A DNA stretch of 64,000 nt, taken from contig CAZBCG010000009.1 in NCBI GenBank assembly GCA_964490705.1, forward strand, positions 61,536-125,535, written 5' to 3'. Source of the DNA: Fodinibius sp964490705. Its GTDB lineage: Bacteria > Bacteroidota > Rhodothermia > Balneolales > Balneolaceae. Shown piece after piece: positions 45,828-55,833 of this stretch (positions are counted from its first letter, which is position 1; every line of letters begins with the position of its first letter). The position numbers and the translations under genes are program-made. The notes beneath the pieces are model-generated. The model worked only from the letters and a program-made list of their open reading frames with translations, was not told where the DNA came from and ran no database searches.

Positions 45828-46181
45828 ATGGAATATCATTTTATAAATCCGAAAAAAATTACAGACATACTCTTTGATGATGATCAATATGTCATTGAGT
45901 TCTGTGAGGCCGGTGTTACCTCTCTCGATGAGTTTATCAATTCATTTCAAGAACATCTTATTGACAGAAATATGGATGATCTTCGCAAAGCGGGTCATAA
46001 AATAAAGCCGGGCGTACAGATGATGGGAGCCGATGAAGTGGTTGAAGAATACGAGCATGCCAAGCAACTGCTGGAAAATGATGCAGAAGAAGAAAAGCTC
46101 GGAGAATCAGTCAAAAAAATGACGACCATTTGTTCCACCATCAAAAATGAGCTGAATGAATTAGCCCAAAATTTGAATTAG
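45828..46181 (+). CDS. Stand-alone histidine phosphotransfer (HPt) protein
   Basis: A 117-residue all-helical protein with the HPt core DDLRKAGHKIKPGVQMMGAD: His57 would be the phospho-acceptor in the usual (A)H.LK...... motif. It would shuttle phosphate between histidine kinases and response regulators in phosphorelays. No kinase or regulator gene is adjacent; unlinked receivers are at 58.9 and 61.6 kb. Single-domain proteins of this kind are typical but this one has a Lys-Pro after the His. Confidence 0.72.
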   Translation: MEYHFINPKKITDILFDDDQYVIEFCEAGVTSLDEFINSFQEHLIDRNMDDLRKAGHKIKPGVQMMGADEVVEEYEHAKQLLENDAEEEKLGESVKKMTTICSTIKNELNELAQNLN

Positions 46182-46320
46182 GTTGATTTTAGTCCCCTCT
46201 TCATCTTAGACCATTTAGAGCTAATTATTTAAGCATATCTCGTAATCAGAACTCAGTATTTTACCTCATTTTTATTACCTTTTTATCCCTAATTTTAATA
46301 CCCATAAGTACTAATAGCGA

Positions 46321-47328
46321 ATGGAAATTTTAGTCACAGGCGGTGCAGGGTTCATTGGCAGTCATACTGTTTTGGAACTGCTCGAAAAAGATAACGAAGT
46401 AATTGTTGTCGATAACCTGAGCAACAGCAAGAAAGAAGCGTTGGATCGGGTTGAAGATATTACAGGCAAATCCCTCACCTTCTACCAAACAGATTTGCTT
46501 GATAAAGAGGGAATAGATCGAATTTTTAGCAACCACGATATCGATGCTGTAGTCCATTTTGCGGGATTCAAAGCCGTTGGAGAATCCGTGGAAAAACCCC
46601 TCTCCTATTATCATAATAATATCACCGGTACGCTTTACTTGTGTGATGTGATGAGTGATCACAACGTCTCAAACCTTGTTTTCAGCTCGTCAGCCACGGT
46701 ATATGGCGATCCTCATACCGTACCCATCACCGAAGATTTCCCCGTTTCGGCGACAAATCCCTATGGGCGCACAAAGCTCTTTATCGAAAAAATTCTTCGC
46801 GATTTACACGTTTCTGATGAGAACTGGAATATCGCCCTCCTGCGATATTTTAATCCGGTAGGCGCCCATCCCAGCGGACGCATTGGCGAAGATCCCAATG
46901 ATATCCCCAACAACCTGATGCCCTATATCACACAAGTAGCTGTTGGTAAATTAGAGCAGCTTTCGGTGTTTGGGGATGATTATCCAACTCATGACGGTAC
47001 GGGCGTGCGCGATTATATTCATGTGGTTGACCTGGCAATGGGACACTTAAAAGCCCTGCAAAAGCTGGAAGAAAATCCGGGAGTGGTAACTTACAACCTG
47101 GGAACCGGCCAAGGCTACAGCGTATTGGACGTGGTTAACGCCTTTGAAAAAGCTTCCGGTCAAGACATCCCCTATAAAATTACCGATCGGCGCCCGGGCG
47201 ATATTGCCAGCTGCTACGCCGATCCCAGTAAAGCAGAAAAAGAACTGGGATGGTCAACACAGTATGAGCTGGTAGATATGTGCAAGCATGCCTGGAACTG
47301 GCAATCCCAGAATCCAAATGGATATTAG
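46321..47328 (+). CDS. galE: UDP-glucose 4-epimerase
   Basis: Interconverts UDP-glucose and UDP-galactose with tightly bound NAD. MEILVTGGAGFIGSHTVLEL gives the Rossmann GxxGxxG; the active-site Tyr and Lys are in NPYGRTKLFIE after SSSATVYGDPH. VRDYIHVVDLAMGHLKAL is a GalE marker. Length 335 is normal. It faces the InlB-repeat lipoprotein gene with only 10 bases between the stops. Confidence 0.97.
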   Translation: MEILVTGGAGFIGSHTVLELLEKDNEVIVVDNLSNSKKEALDRVEDITGKSLTFYQTDLLDKEGIDRIFSNHDIDAVVHFAGFKAVGESVEKPLSYYHNNITGTLYLCDVMSDHNVSNLVFSSSATVYGDPHTVPITEDFPVSATNPYGRTKLFIEKILRDLHVSDENWNIALLRYFNPVGAHPSGRIGEDPNDIPNNLMPYITQVAVGKLEQLSVFGDDYPTHDGTGVRDYIHVVDLAMGHLKALQKLEENPGVVTYNLGTGQGYSVLDVVNAFEKASGQDIPYKITDRRPGDIASCYADPSKAEKELGWSTQYELVDMCKHAWNWQSQNPNGY

Positions 47329-47338
47329 CATTTAGCCG

Positions 47339-48283
47339 TTATCGCTCGCTGATGATATACAATGTTGTTTGCGTGGTTCCGGTAACCTGATGACTGGTTT
47401 CGGATTTCATATCCACTTCGAAGGATGGATTTTCAGGATCATCTGACAAGGTCAGCGACCCAACGTGATTGCTATTGCTAAAGTCCCAACTCAGGGTTAC
47501 ATCATTAGTATCGGCCGACTGTATCTGCATCGTCCACTGTGTTTCTTCGTCTCGTATTGGTCGGTAATCCTCGGCCAATCCATAGTCGGGAATACTGAAC
47601 CGGGCATCAAAACCATTGCCGGGCGGTGGGGGCGGCAGGTCTCTATCGAGACCGCTGTCGAAACCGGCGGTAGCATCGCTGTTCATCCCAAAATACACGT
47701 TAGCAGGGGGATTAACGCCATCACTTACCGAAACCTGATGGGTAAACGCCTGCTGAGCCATTCCTTCTTCAAAAACAGCTGTAATTTCCGTATCAGACTC
47801 GATCGTAAATACCAATGGATTTTCGGTACTGCTAATATCACCGGTCCACTCCTGAAAGTAGTACCCGTCTGAAGCGGTAGCCTCAACTTCCACCTCGGTA
47901 TCAATCTGAAATTCTCCCGATGACGGACTTACACTCCCCGCCCCCTCCGGAGTAACAGAAGTTGTCAGCGAAAAGTCCGGCTTTCCAAAATTGGCCGTCA
48001 AATGCATATCCTCTGTGATATCGAACGTCAACGGATTATCGGTAGCCGTGGTATCACCAGACCAGCTCAAAAATTGCAGACTGTCTGTAGGATTGGAGTC
48101 TATCGCTTCTATGGTGATTTCCTTACCGCTCTCATAGGTACCCTCCGGTGGATTTACCGTTCCCTCACCTTCGGGGCTAACCGATGTCGTCAAATCCACC
48201 AGCGGGTTATCGGGACCGAGCCCGCTGTCGGAGCATGCCAACGGCAGCAGAATAAGTATTGATATCAAAACTGAAAATCTCAT
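47339..48283 (-). CDS. InlB-type B-repeat lipoprotein sharing a module with its neighbour
   Basis: A 314-residue lipoprotein (signal peptide MRFSVLISILILLPLACSDS, Cys17). Two divergent InlB B-repeats lie at about 30-100 and 103-172 (LTTSVSPEGEGTVNPPEGTY and LTTSVTPEGAGSVSPSSGEF). The C-terminal half contains VSVSDGVNPPANVYFGMNSD and LPPPPPGNGFDARFSIPDY, matching a module near the C-terminus of the upstream 1526-residue protein. It begins 37 bases after that gene and is likely co-transcribed. Probably cell-surface; binding target unknown. Confidence 0.82.
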   Translation of the reverse strand: MRFSVLISILILLPLACSDSGLGPDNPLVDLTTSVSPEGEGTVNPPEGTYESGKEITIEAIDSNPTDSLQFLSWSGDTTATDNPLTFDITEDMHLTANFGKPDFSLTTSVTPEGAGSVSPSSGEFQIDTEVEVEATASDGYYFQEWTGDISSTENPLVFTIESDTEITAVFEEGMAQQAFTHQVSVSDGVNPPANVYFGMNSDATAGFDSGLDRDLPPPPPGNGFDARFSIPDYGLAEDYRPIRDEETQWTMQIQSADTNDVTLSWDFSNSNHVGSLTLSDDPENPSFEVDMKSETSHQVTGTTQTTLYIISER

Positions 48284-48320
48284 GGGTTATCCCGTTCTTG
48301 GATTTAAAATCACTATAGGC

Positions 48321-51300
48321 CTACTTAGCTAAAATCAATTTCCGCGTTGATACATAGCTGCCGGCTTGCAATCGATACAAGTAAATACCGCTGGCCAGGT
48401 TCGATCCGTCAAATGTAACATCATAAGTGCCGGGCTGTTTCTCTTCGTTGATGAGCGTGGCTACCCGTTTACCCACAACGTTGAAAACCTCGATTGTCAC
48501 ATGCGAAGCTTCCGGAACCGAATAACTTATCTGCGTGGTGGGATTAAACGGATTTGGATAGTTTTGATTCAGCTTAAACTCATCGGGTTTCTCAGAGTCC
48601 GTAAGCGATGAAGAACCTGCCGGAGCTACATAAATGGCATTGGTCTCATCATGTGTCAACTCTACTTTTTTATTCGCATCAATCTTGTATTTAGATAACA
48701 ACTGGCCATCTGCAAACTCCTTAATTACAAACCGACTGTGATCTGCCAGCGAATGCACCTTGGTTTCAAGCGAAATTGTACTTTCGGGCAATTTGCTCAA
48801 TTTGATATAAAGCTCGTCTTTTTCAACGAGACTAGTCCCCTCTTTAAAACGGGCATCGAACAAATCACCGGGCGGTAGTGGCGGCAGCGAATAGCTCATC
48901 TTATTGACATTTTTGGGCAGCTCATCCCCAAAATAGAGCGTCCGCTGGTGCTCACCGTCAGATATCGTTAGCTGATCAAATTTCTCTTTGGCATCGAACT
49001 CATCAGAAGCCTTGGCTAAGGATGTTTTTTTCGCTTCTTCGGCTGTACTGCTGCCATCCAGCAACTTGGGATGAGTAAACGTAACTGTACCAGCGGCCGA
49101 TGCTCGCACCCAATATCCATTGCCGGGTCGAACGGTATCAGACTGGGCATAACTCTGATCAAAAGCATACACTGTGCCGGGCACAATAATCTCATCCATA
49201 TCGTTTACATTATCTACTGCCAGCTTATCGCCAACACCACTCACCAAGTTCCAGCCCTTTTGCAGTTCAATCGTAAGTTCGGTGGTTGGCAGTCCGGTTA
49301 ATCCATACAGATTCTGGCTCGGAAACTTAACCCAGTATCCCTTACCGGCCTCAATATTTTCAACTTGCTGATAAACACCGTTAAACTCATAAATTGCACC
49401 GTTACTTACATTTTCGAGCACCGACTGTATCTCCTGAGCATCAGCGTCCACAGGTAATCCAATCAAGTTCCAGCCCTGGGTCATATTGTAATCAATCGTT
49501 TTGGGATAGATGGCTGCCGCAAGATTCGAGGCTTCGCCCTGATTGTTATTGACATCGCGTGCTTTGACAGCAAAATTCTGAACTCCGCTATAGCTGTCGC
49601 CCAGCGAAAAGCTGGTATTGGCCGTAGTTGTAACCGGACTGTCAGATAGTTCGCCATTTTCTTTTGTGTTATATACCAGATACTCAACAGGACTCACATC
49701 ATCCACGGGATTCCAGCTCAGAACCGGTGATCCGTTCTCTTCACCTACGCTGGTTCCCTGCACCTGCGCTGGAGCAAGATTATCCAGTGCCTGACCGCTA
49801 ATTGTATTTGATATGGCCATCGGCCGTGGATCCTGTCCATTCAGCAAACGAACTCGAAATGTGTAGGTGTTATTTACTGTATCAGTATTGGTCGGCTGTG
49901 TTTTAAGACCATCCACTTCGAGATACTCAGCCCCTTCGTGATCGGCGCCGTATTTACCCTTGCTAACCCAACTGCTGTCATCATCCAGATACTGTACCTC
50001 ATACTCATAAAATCCATAGATGCCTTCATTAAAAAGTGCATCAGCAAATACGCCATCAAGATTCAGGTGCACCTTTCCGCCTTGATCTTCCGGTACATCT
50101 TCAACCGATGTAATCTCGATGGGAATTGGCAGGCGATAGCGATATACACGACTTGACCAAGCAGCATCATTATTATCATACGGCTGTGTTAACACTATAT
50201 TGGGCTGACCGTCATCCAGAAAGTCGCCAACAGCCATATTGTATCCAAAACCTAATTCTGATCCTATATTCGGTGCTTTAAGCGCTATTTGAGGCGCGGG
50301 ATTAGGGCTGTTAAAGGTGTAAACAGCGGCATGTGAGTTATCTTGAAAAGCAGTTGCCGACAACAGCTCATCCTTACCATCTTGCGTAAAATCAGGGATT
50401 GCCTCTATACGGCCGTAATTATAGAATAACGAACCGTCATCAGTCACACCAGATTCCAAAGAAAAATCAGGTATTACTAAATATCGATCAGCTACAGCAT
50501 CAAGTTCAGATCCGCCATTAAATACTTGAATAAGTGAGGGGGTATCCGTCTCTCCAAACGTTTGTATAGAGCTGACTGCAATATCATTCTGCCCATCGCC
50601 CGTAAAATCGCCGGCTGTAATGCCCCACCCAAATCCATACAATCCGGCCAGTGACGAGAGCGTCACATCCGGCGACGAAAAGTCGGGATTGGAAGCACCA
50701 TAATAAATATAAACTTCACCATAACTAGGATTACTTGAATCAAACAATACAGGAGCACTGACTGCAAAATCATCGATACCATCACCATTAATATCGCCTA
50801 GTGCCGCACTGCTTTCGCCCGACCAGATATACTCATTACCCGGAGGTGCAATAGATAATGTTACATCCGGAGTAGAAGAGATCGAGCTACCTCCATAAAA
50901 CAGGTATGCTTCATTGAGAAACTCAGTCCCCTGCTGGGTGTTGTTTAACGCCTGGGAAGAGCCAATTATAAAATCGTCAATTCCGTCATCATTGACATCT
51001 CCAATATTCTGGGCATTAAAAAAGTCGGGATTATCGGCAGACTGGAAATCGGAAGCCGCAACTGAATAATCAGCTGTTGCATCCATCTGCGAACCGCCAA
51101 AGAATATAGATAGCTGGGCTCCACTGTTCGACAAAGGAAATCCCGGAACTGCAATATCACTGTCGCCGTCCCCATTAAAATCACCGCTGGTGATACCATA
51201 CGGGCTGTATCCAAGGTCAACTGTCATATCCGGAGTTGAGGAAAGTGAAGTTCCCCCATAATAGATCTCCAGCTTTTGCTGATAGTAAAAACTGATAGCA

Positions 51301-52901
51301 AAATCCTCTACTCCATCTCCATTAACATCTCCAAGCTCTTCTGTTTCAAAAACGGGACTGCGGAAATTTTCTATGGGATATTGATGAAAAGCCGATGTAG
51401 GTGAAGAACTCGATGTTGATTGTGAAAATCCGGACAATATGCGACGGCCGAAGGTGGGAGTTGCGGCAGAGTATTCAAAATGGGTAACCAACGCGTCATC
51501 GGCCCCGTCACCGTTAAGATCACCGTATGCCCCAAATCGATTATACGATATGTCCCACGTCCAGTCTGTTATATTAACGCCGGTCAAATCCACATCCAGC
51601 GTTAGATCTGATGACAAGTTATCCTTACCGTAGGCAATATGGGCCTTGTCATTGGGATCGGTGGTATCCGCAATAACAAAATCGTGATTGCCATCGCTGT
51701 TCAAGTCGCCAATTGGTGCCAGCGGACCATCGAACAACAGTGTGCTCGTCGTCTCGTACTGATCATTCGCCTTGTCATAGGGTACCAAATGTTTTTGAGA
51801 ATGATACCGGCTTGAAATATAAATTTCTGACATGCTATCCCCGTTCACATCTACGAGATGTAACTGGTTCATCTCTGCTACTTGATAAAAATCCTGATAA
51901 GCAAATGACTGCTGTGTTACAAAGGCATCAGAAGGAGTCAAACTTTGTACCATGGTATCAATTTGGATAACCGAAAGCTGACCATTGTCGCCTGAAAAAC
52001 CGCTAAGCTGAACCAACTCTTGCAAACTATCTTGATCAACATCGTCAATCATTACCTGTTTGGGATTAGTTGCCAACAGATCGTTAAACGTCATCATAGA
52101 TAGTGCCCCACTGGAAAGCGGTCCACCCCAGGTTATAATCAAATCTCCGATTAGCTCATTGCCCAGATATGATATAATATCATCAAAACCGTCTCTGTTA
52201 ATATCTCGAAATCCAATATGCGTAAATCCGGACTCATCCCCCATCTCAAAATAAGAAGTGGTTTGTTGATATCCGCTTGGACTTCCACGATATATATAAG
52301 GCGAATTATCAATACCGGTAGTGGGAAATGCTAAACTAGATTCGGTGTCTATCGCCACAGCATCAGCATAACCGTCACCGTTCAAATCACCCACCGGAAC
52401 CAATTTGCGATAAATGACTTGGTCGGGTTCCCCGGTCGTATTGTCGCCAAAATAAACGGCCGTTTTCCACACCTGATCTTCAAGTGTAGCCGTATTTTCA
52501 TTACGGGCCACACTACTTACAATATAATCATCAATCGGGTGGTCGGTACTGCTGCTGTCCCCATTAATATTCCCGGCAGGCTGGCCTCCGGGATAGAGAG
52601 CAAAATTCTGGGCAGTATTGGTATTTGGATTCCGGTTCCAGCTTTGGTCCTGCTCAATTACCGTATATTCTGACGTTAATGTTTGCAGATCCACTTCCGA
52701 TTGGACCGAGTTTCCTGCTTGTCCCTGCCTATCCTGCAATTGCTCTTTCAGCTGCTGGATTTTCTGTTGCATGCGGGGGGGCAGCTGATTCTGTTCCCCC
52801 TCCTGAGCAATGACATCAGCGGGTATGCCGATCATTACCAAAAGCATAAAAATTAGAATAGAAGCGATTGCAACCGAATGTTTTCTATTTGGAAACGTCA
52901 T
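48321..52901 (-). CDS. Giant FG-GAP repeat protein with T9SS type A sorting domain
   Basis: A 1526-residue secreted protein. Signal peptide about 14-32. I counted about 13 calcium-binding FG-GAP-type motifs of the form DxNxDGxxD (DLNGDGYADAV, DVNGDGVEDFA, DFNGDGDSDIA, DINGDGIDDFA and others) over about residues 170-950. A fibronectin-III-like part follows (SPVEYLVYNTK), then the same module as in the downstream lipoprotein (ISDGEHQRTLYFGDELP, YSLPPLPPGDLFDARF). It ends with a classic T9SS sorting tail: NQNYPNPFNPTTQISYSVPE, FNVVGKRVATL and YRLQAGSYVSTRKLILAK. It should be exported by T9SS and anchored or released at the surface. Confidence 0.95.
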   Translation of the reverse strand: MTFPNRKHSVAIASILIFMLLVMIGIPADVIAQEGEQNQLPPRMQQKIQQLKEQLQDRQGQAGNSVQSEVDLQTLTSEYTVIEQDQSWNRNPNTNTAQNFALYPGGQPAGNINGDSSSTDHPIDDYIVSSVARNENTATLEDQVWKTAVYFGDNTTGEPDQVIYRKLVPVGDLNGDGYADAVAIDTESSLAFPTTGIDNSPYIYRGSPSGYQQTTSYFEMGDESGFTHIGFRDINRDGFDDIISYLGNELIGDLIITWGGPLSSGALSMMTFNDLLATNPKQVMIDDVDQDSLQELVQLSGFSGDNGQLSVIQIDTMVQSLTPSDAFVTQQSFAYQDFYQVAEMNQLHLVDVNGDSMSEIYISSRYHSQKHLVPYDKANDQYETTSTLLFDGPLAPIGDLNSDGNHDFVIADTTDPNDKAHIAYGKDNLSSDLTLDVDLTGVNITDWTWDISYNRFGAYGDLNGDGADDALVTHFEYSAATPTFGRRILSGFSQSTSSSSPTSAFHQYPIENFRSPVFETEELGDVNGDGVEDFAISFYYQQKLEIYYGGTSLSSTPDMTVDLGYSPYGITSGDFNGDGDSDIAVPGFPLSNSGAQLSIFFGGSQMDATADYSVAASDFQSADNPDFFNAQNIGDVNDDGIDDFIIGSSQALNNTQQGTEFLNEAYLFYGGSSISSTPDVTLSIAPPGNEYIWSGESSAALGDINGDGIDDFAVSAPVLFDSSNPSYGEVYIYYGASNPDFSSPDVTLSSLAGLYGFGWGITAGDFTGDGQNDIAVSSIQTFGETDTPSLIQVFNGGSELDAVADRYLVIPDFSLESGVTDDGSLFYNYGRIEAIPDFTQDGKDELLSATAFQDNSHAAVYTFNSPNPAPQIALKAPNIGSELGFGYNMAVGDFLDDGQPNIVLTQPYDNNDAAWSSRVYRYRLPIPIEITSVEDVPEDQGGKVHLNLDGVFADALFNEGIYGFYEYEVQYLDDDSSWVSKGKYGADHEGAEYLEVDGLKTQPTNTDTVNNTYTFRVRLLNGQDPRPMAISNTISGQALDNLAPAQVQGTSVGEENGSPVLSWNPVDDVSPVEYLVYNTKENGELSDSPVTTTANTSFSLGDSYSGVQNFAVKARDVNNNQGEASNLAAAIYPKTIDYNMTQGWNLIGLPVDADAQEIQSVLENVSNGAIYEFNGVYQQVENIEAGKGYWVKFPSQNLYGLTGLPTTELTIELQKGWNLVSGVGDKLAVDNVNDMDEIIVPGTVYAFDQSYAQSDTVRPGNGYWVRASAAGTVTFTHPKLLDGSSTAEEAKKTSLAKASDEFDAKEKFDQLTISDGEHQRTLYFGDELPKNVNKMSYSLPPLPPGDLFDARFKEGTSLVEKDELYIKLSKLPESTISLETKVHSLADHSRFVIKEFADGQLLSKYKIDANKKVELTHDETNAIYVAPAGSSSLTDSEKPDEFKLNQNYPNPFNPTTQISYSVPEASHVTIEVFNVVGKRVATLINEEKQPGTYDVTFDGSNLASGIYLYRLQAGSYVSTRKLILAK

Positions 52902-53286
52902 AACTGATTCCTGATCATTTAGTTAGTTGTAGCCAACATCTCCGACCGGTTTTTGCTCCGGCTCGGAATTGTAACAAAATCTCTATCTGTAGCAATATTA
53001 TTTCTGTATGGGGTACCCAGACTTTGTCAAGACAAATGACCAATTGTTTTCCTGTGAAATGCGAGCAAATGATACGAATAGAACTCTGTAGATGTGGTCA
53101 AAATACAGATATGCCATGCCGGCAATAGATCTGAACACCAACCTGACCCTGCTGTATATTCTCTTGAAAGTCGTCATAGACCCCGAATGTAGCATTATAT
53201 ATATGTTCTATTATGACTATATCACTACTAAAAGTCAAAAATGGAATCTGTTGATCTCACCAGCTATGCACTTTACCGGAAAAAAC

Positions 53287-53308
53287 GCCTCGTACTAAAG
53301 TACGAGGC
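53287..53308 (-). terminator. Strong hairpin with T-run on the minus strand
   Basis: GCCTCGTAC (53287-53295) pairs with GTACGAGGC (53300-53308), loop TAAA; on the minus strand GTTTTTT follows. It lies about 80 bases after the stop of the decayed TlpA copy, as if it were that gene's former terminator. Confidence 0.7.
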
Positions 53309-53390
53309 TAAATTTATCAAAACTCTTGTCTAACTTTGTCGCTTCGTTCCTTAATCACTCAATACCCCAAAAAGTGCTTCATATTTTCTC

Positions 53391-53445
53391 ACGATTCCTC
53401 GTCTAATAATTTTTAAATCCTTGGCTCAACATAGGTCAAACTAAT
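53391..53445 (-). pseudogene. Decayed 3' end of a second TlpA-like gene
   Basis: Positions 53391-53429 match the end of the intact gene (53800-53838) at 32 of 39 bases; all seven differences are transitions. In frame it reads EPRI-stop-KLLDEES-stop, against EPRIQKLLNKES. A few more codons upstream still resemble (SLTY against ALTK). Several differences are synonymous, which points to a diverged paralogue that was once under selection and now has a premature stop. Confidence 0.6.
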
Positions 53446-53709
53446 TCACGGTTTTTACCTCTGGGGGGTCGGGGGCAAAAGCTTGGGAAAAATTTTGCTG
53501 ATGGCTACGAATGCCACAGAGCAATAAGTTATATTCGTCTTCCAGAAAGAACAATATCTAGCTTTCCCCCGATGAGTTTTTCGTACATTCCTCCTCAATG
53601 AAAAATGTACAAGCACAATTCACATACAAATTATTATCAAACGACTTTGGGAATACAACTCCTAAAAACTAGAAAACGAATAGCCAATAAAATATTAAGT
53701 TCCTAAAAG

Positions 53710-53737
53710 AGATCCCGAACCAAGTTCAGGATGACAT
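53710..53737. repeat. Half copy of the GTCAT repeat family
   Basis: GATCCCGAACCAAGTTCAGG then ATGACATG: right end of the family without a left end. Confidence 0.5.
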
Positions 53738-53797
53738 GATAGTAGAGTCTTCCCTCAGAAGTTTAGAACAAATTAAGGGAAAAGATTTCTAAACAAA

Positions 53798-54370
53798 TTA
53801 CGATTCCTTGTTCAACAACTTTTGAATCCTCGGCTCAATCTCTTTCTTCGTCAACGCCCCAACCGCAAAATATTCCAAGTTACCTCCTCTGCCAATAATA
53901 TAAGTCGTTGGCATTCCCATCGTGGGGCCGTATTTATCCATGATAGTACCGTCATCTATCACCATCGGATAATTGACATTATACTTTTCCATAAATGGTT
54001 TCACCACCGATTCCCCTTGCTTATCAACGGATACGCCCAAAACCAAGAGTCCCCGATCCTTATATTTATCATAGAGATCCACAAAGTCGGGTGTTTCATC
54101 GTGACAGGGCGGACACCAAGTCGCCCAGATATTAAGCAACACCACCTGTCCCCTGTGGTCTGACAACTTAAACGGCTCCCCATTAACGCGGGTCATCTGA
54201 AAATCACTGGCTTCCGCCTGTTTTTGAGCTGGATAAAGTACCGCCGAATAAGGATCCAACTGTTCCAGCGGTTCTGTTCTTTTTGAAGTACTATCTTGCT
54301 TGGAAGTACAACTTACAGCTCCCACCAGAATAGTTAGGCTGCAAAAAAATGTAATATAAAACTCACTCAT
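53798..54370 (-). CDS. TlpA/ResA-like thioredoxin-fold lipoprotein
   Basis: A 190-residue envelope thioredoxin. The lipoprotein signal ends GAVSC (Cys21). The redoxin domain contains VVLLNIWATWCPPCHDETPD with Cys86/Cys89, DKYGPTMGMPTTYIIGRGG with the cis-Pro, and a central VSVDKQG. ResA/TlpA proteins reduce disulfides for cytochrome c maturation; the role here is inferred from the family. A decayed copy of its 3' end lies downstream. Confidence 0.92.
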   Translation of the reverse strand: MSEFYITFFCSLTILVGAVSCTSKQDSTSKRTEPLEQLDPYSAVLYPAQKQAEASDFQMTRVNGEPFKLSDHRGQVVLLNIWATWCPPCHDETPDFVDLYDKYKDRGLLVLGVSVDKQGESVVKPFMEKYNVNYPMVIDDGTIMDKYGPTMGMPTTYIIGRGGNLEYFAVGALTKKEIEPRIQKLLNKES

Positions 54371-54610
54371 GCTCTAAAATTTTCGATAAAAAAAGGATTA
54401 AAATATCAGTGCCAATAATTTATTCTTTAGCAAAAACTATTCCCGATCATTTACATTAGATATCATAGTCAATAAAAATAGCTTTGGCTTTACACGGCCA
54501 CCGATCATCCCTCAACAAACGGAGATTTTTCGGTTCTGTTACACTCCACTCAAAATGACAGGGTCCCAATTTAACATTATAAACCGCCGTCGGTCATCTA
54601 GCATCCAAAC

Positions 54611-55084
54611 CTAATGCTGAGCAAAAACTTCCGTACTACCATCATTCTTCAAGAGATATACTTTATAGGGCTCATTCAAGGCCGTATTCATACCCGGAGA
54701 ACTAGCCGGCATTCCCGGTACCACTAATCCCGCAGCGTCGGGTTCTTCACGAAGCAATCGCTTTATATCCTGAGCAGGTACATGTCCTTCAACCACATAA
54801 TCCCCGACAATCGCAGTATGACAAGCCCCCATATCACGTGGAATTCCCTGATCCGCCTTAATAGCATATAAGTTTGATGCCGCTACCGTTTTTACCGAAT
54901 ACCCACTGTCCTGCATATAATTTGCCCATTTGTCGCAGCACTGACAACCTTCATTCTTGTACATCACGATATCAGCTTGTTGTTTCTGTGGAGAATCATA
55001 ATAATCGCTGATTATATACCAAATGGCCCCACCGGCTACGACGATAATCAGTGATGCATAAGCTAAAAAACGAGAAAATTTCAT
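54611..55084 (-). CDS. DUF411 family exported metal-binding protein
   Basis: A 157-residue protein with an N-terminal membrane anchor or signal (about 5-27). The core EGCQCCDKWANYMQDSGYSV has the Cys-rich motif CxCC; PRDMGACHTAIVGDYVVEGH and LVVPGMPASSPGM are the DUF411 signature. DUF411 proteins often occur with copper resistance and metal-handling genes and may bind Cu; no such genes are adjacent. A gene-poor 1.4-kb stretch lies upstream. Confidence 0.9.
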   Translation of the reverse strand: MKFSRFLAYASLIIVVAGGAIWYIISDYYDSPQKQQADIVMYKNEGCQCCDKWANYMQDSGYSVKTVAASNLYAIKADQGIPRDMGACHTAIVGDYVVEGHVPAQDIKRLLREEPDAAGLVVPGMPASSPGMNTALNEPYKVYLLKNDGSTEVFAQH

Positions 55085-55335
55085 TGGGGATAACCTTTTC
55101 GAAATGAGTTGTTCATTGATTGCTCTAACGGCCTGAATTTACGGGTATTTTATGGAGATGGCTAATTGGTTTTCTTCTATCTATGTACTGTTTTTGAAGT
55201 CAAAGAACTCACTCTTCCCAACAATAATTAAAAATTCCACCACATAGTGTATGTGCCCCCCCCTCTTGCTGGAGAATATTTTTCTTTACCAACCTCATGG
55301 TTTTAGCCTAACCAGCATAACGGATTATGTACTGC

Positions 55336-55430
55336 GGCCAAAGGATACGATTGTGCATTTTATATCGGTCGTTTTCCAATACATGCCCGCCTTTTCGATG
55401 GACCATTAAAATGCACGTATCCTGCAGGCC
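55336..55430. repeat. Large imperfect inverted repeat
   Basis: Left arm GGCCAAAGGATACG, then TGCATTTTA; right arm TAAAATGCACGTATCC, then TGCAGGCC. The arms pair apart from a four-base insertion and a three-base mismatch, about 50 bases apart. Looks like a MITE-like or cruciform element; no target-site duplication recognised. Confidence 0.55.
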
Positions 55431-55452
55431 AAAGTTTTTTACAATCCTAAAG

Positions 55453-55526
55453 CTGGTGACTTTTTTGCTGTGCCTCGTTCTACGGTGGCGTTTTGTTTTT
55501 TGGTCATTCAAAAAATGGAACAACAC
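55453..55526. repeat. Relic repeat, copy A
   Basis: Contains CTGGTGACTTTTTTGCTGTG and TTCTACGGTGGCG, closely similar to copy B at 61165-61234. On the minus strand a short frame reads MTKKQNATVERGTAKKSP; copy B has the matching words with a shift and stop. Origin unknown. Confidence 0.5.
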
Positions 55527-55833
55527 CTTTAGCCAAAAAAAGACAACTAAAAACAAACCAAGACAGCCCTGCCTTCAAAATTGTGTTAGCCTCAGACAGT
55601 GGAGCCTTTATTTGGGAATATTAGAATATTTTAATATTTAGTGGCATATTAAAAAACAGTCAAAAAATACAGCAGGAAATCGGATAAAAACCCCCTTTTG
55701 GAATCACAATCAAAAGATATGCTATCGGATCAACCAGAGATGGGATTCGACCGAAACCAATATCAACACTGCCACCAACTCAAAGAAAAAAACGAATAGC
55801 AATGGGGTATCTTTTGGTTGGATTTGTGACAAG

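Larger units (their letters stand above)
52902..53797. other. Long intergenic region with a hairpin, relic and repeats
   Basis: No intact gene seen. It contains a hairpin at 53287-53308, a decayed TlpA tail at 53391-53445, a GTACATT/AATGTAC inverted pair (53583-53610), a GGAATACAACTCC piece near 53651, and a CCGAACCAAGTTCAGGATGACATG half-repeat at 53710-53737. Two plus or minus frames of about 65 codons have no support. Confidence 0.55.

Noticed and set aside
55327..55641. 104-codon plus frame MYCGQRIRLCILYRSFSN...
   Set aside because: It runs across an inverted repeat and a relic repeat and has no family match.
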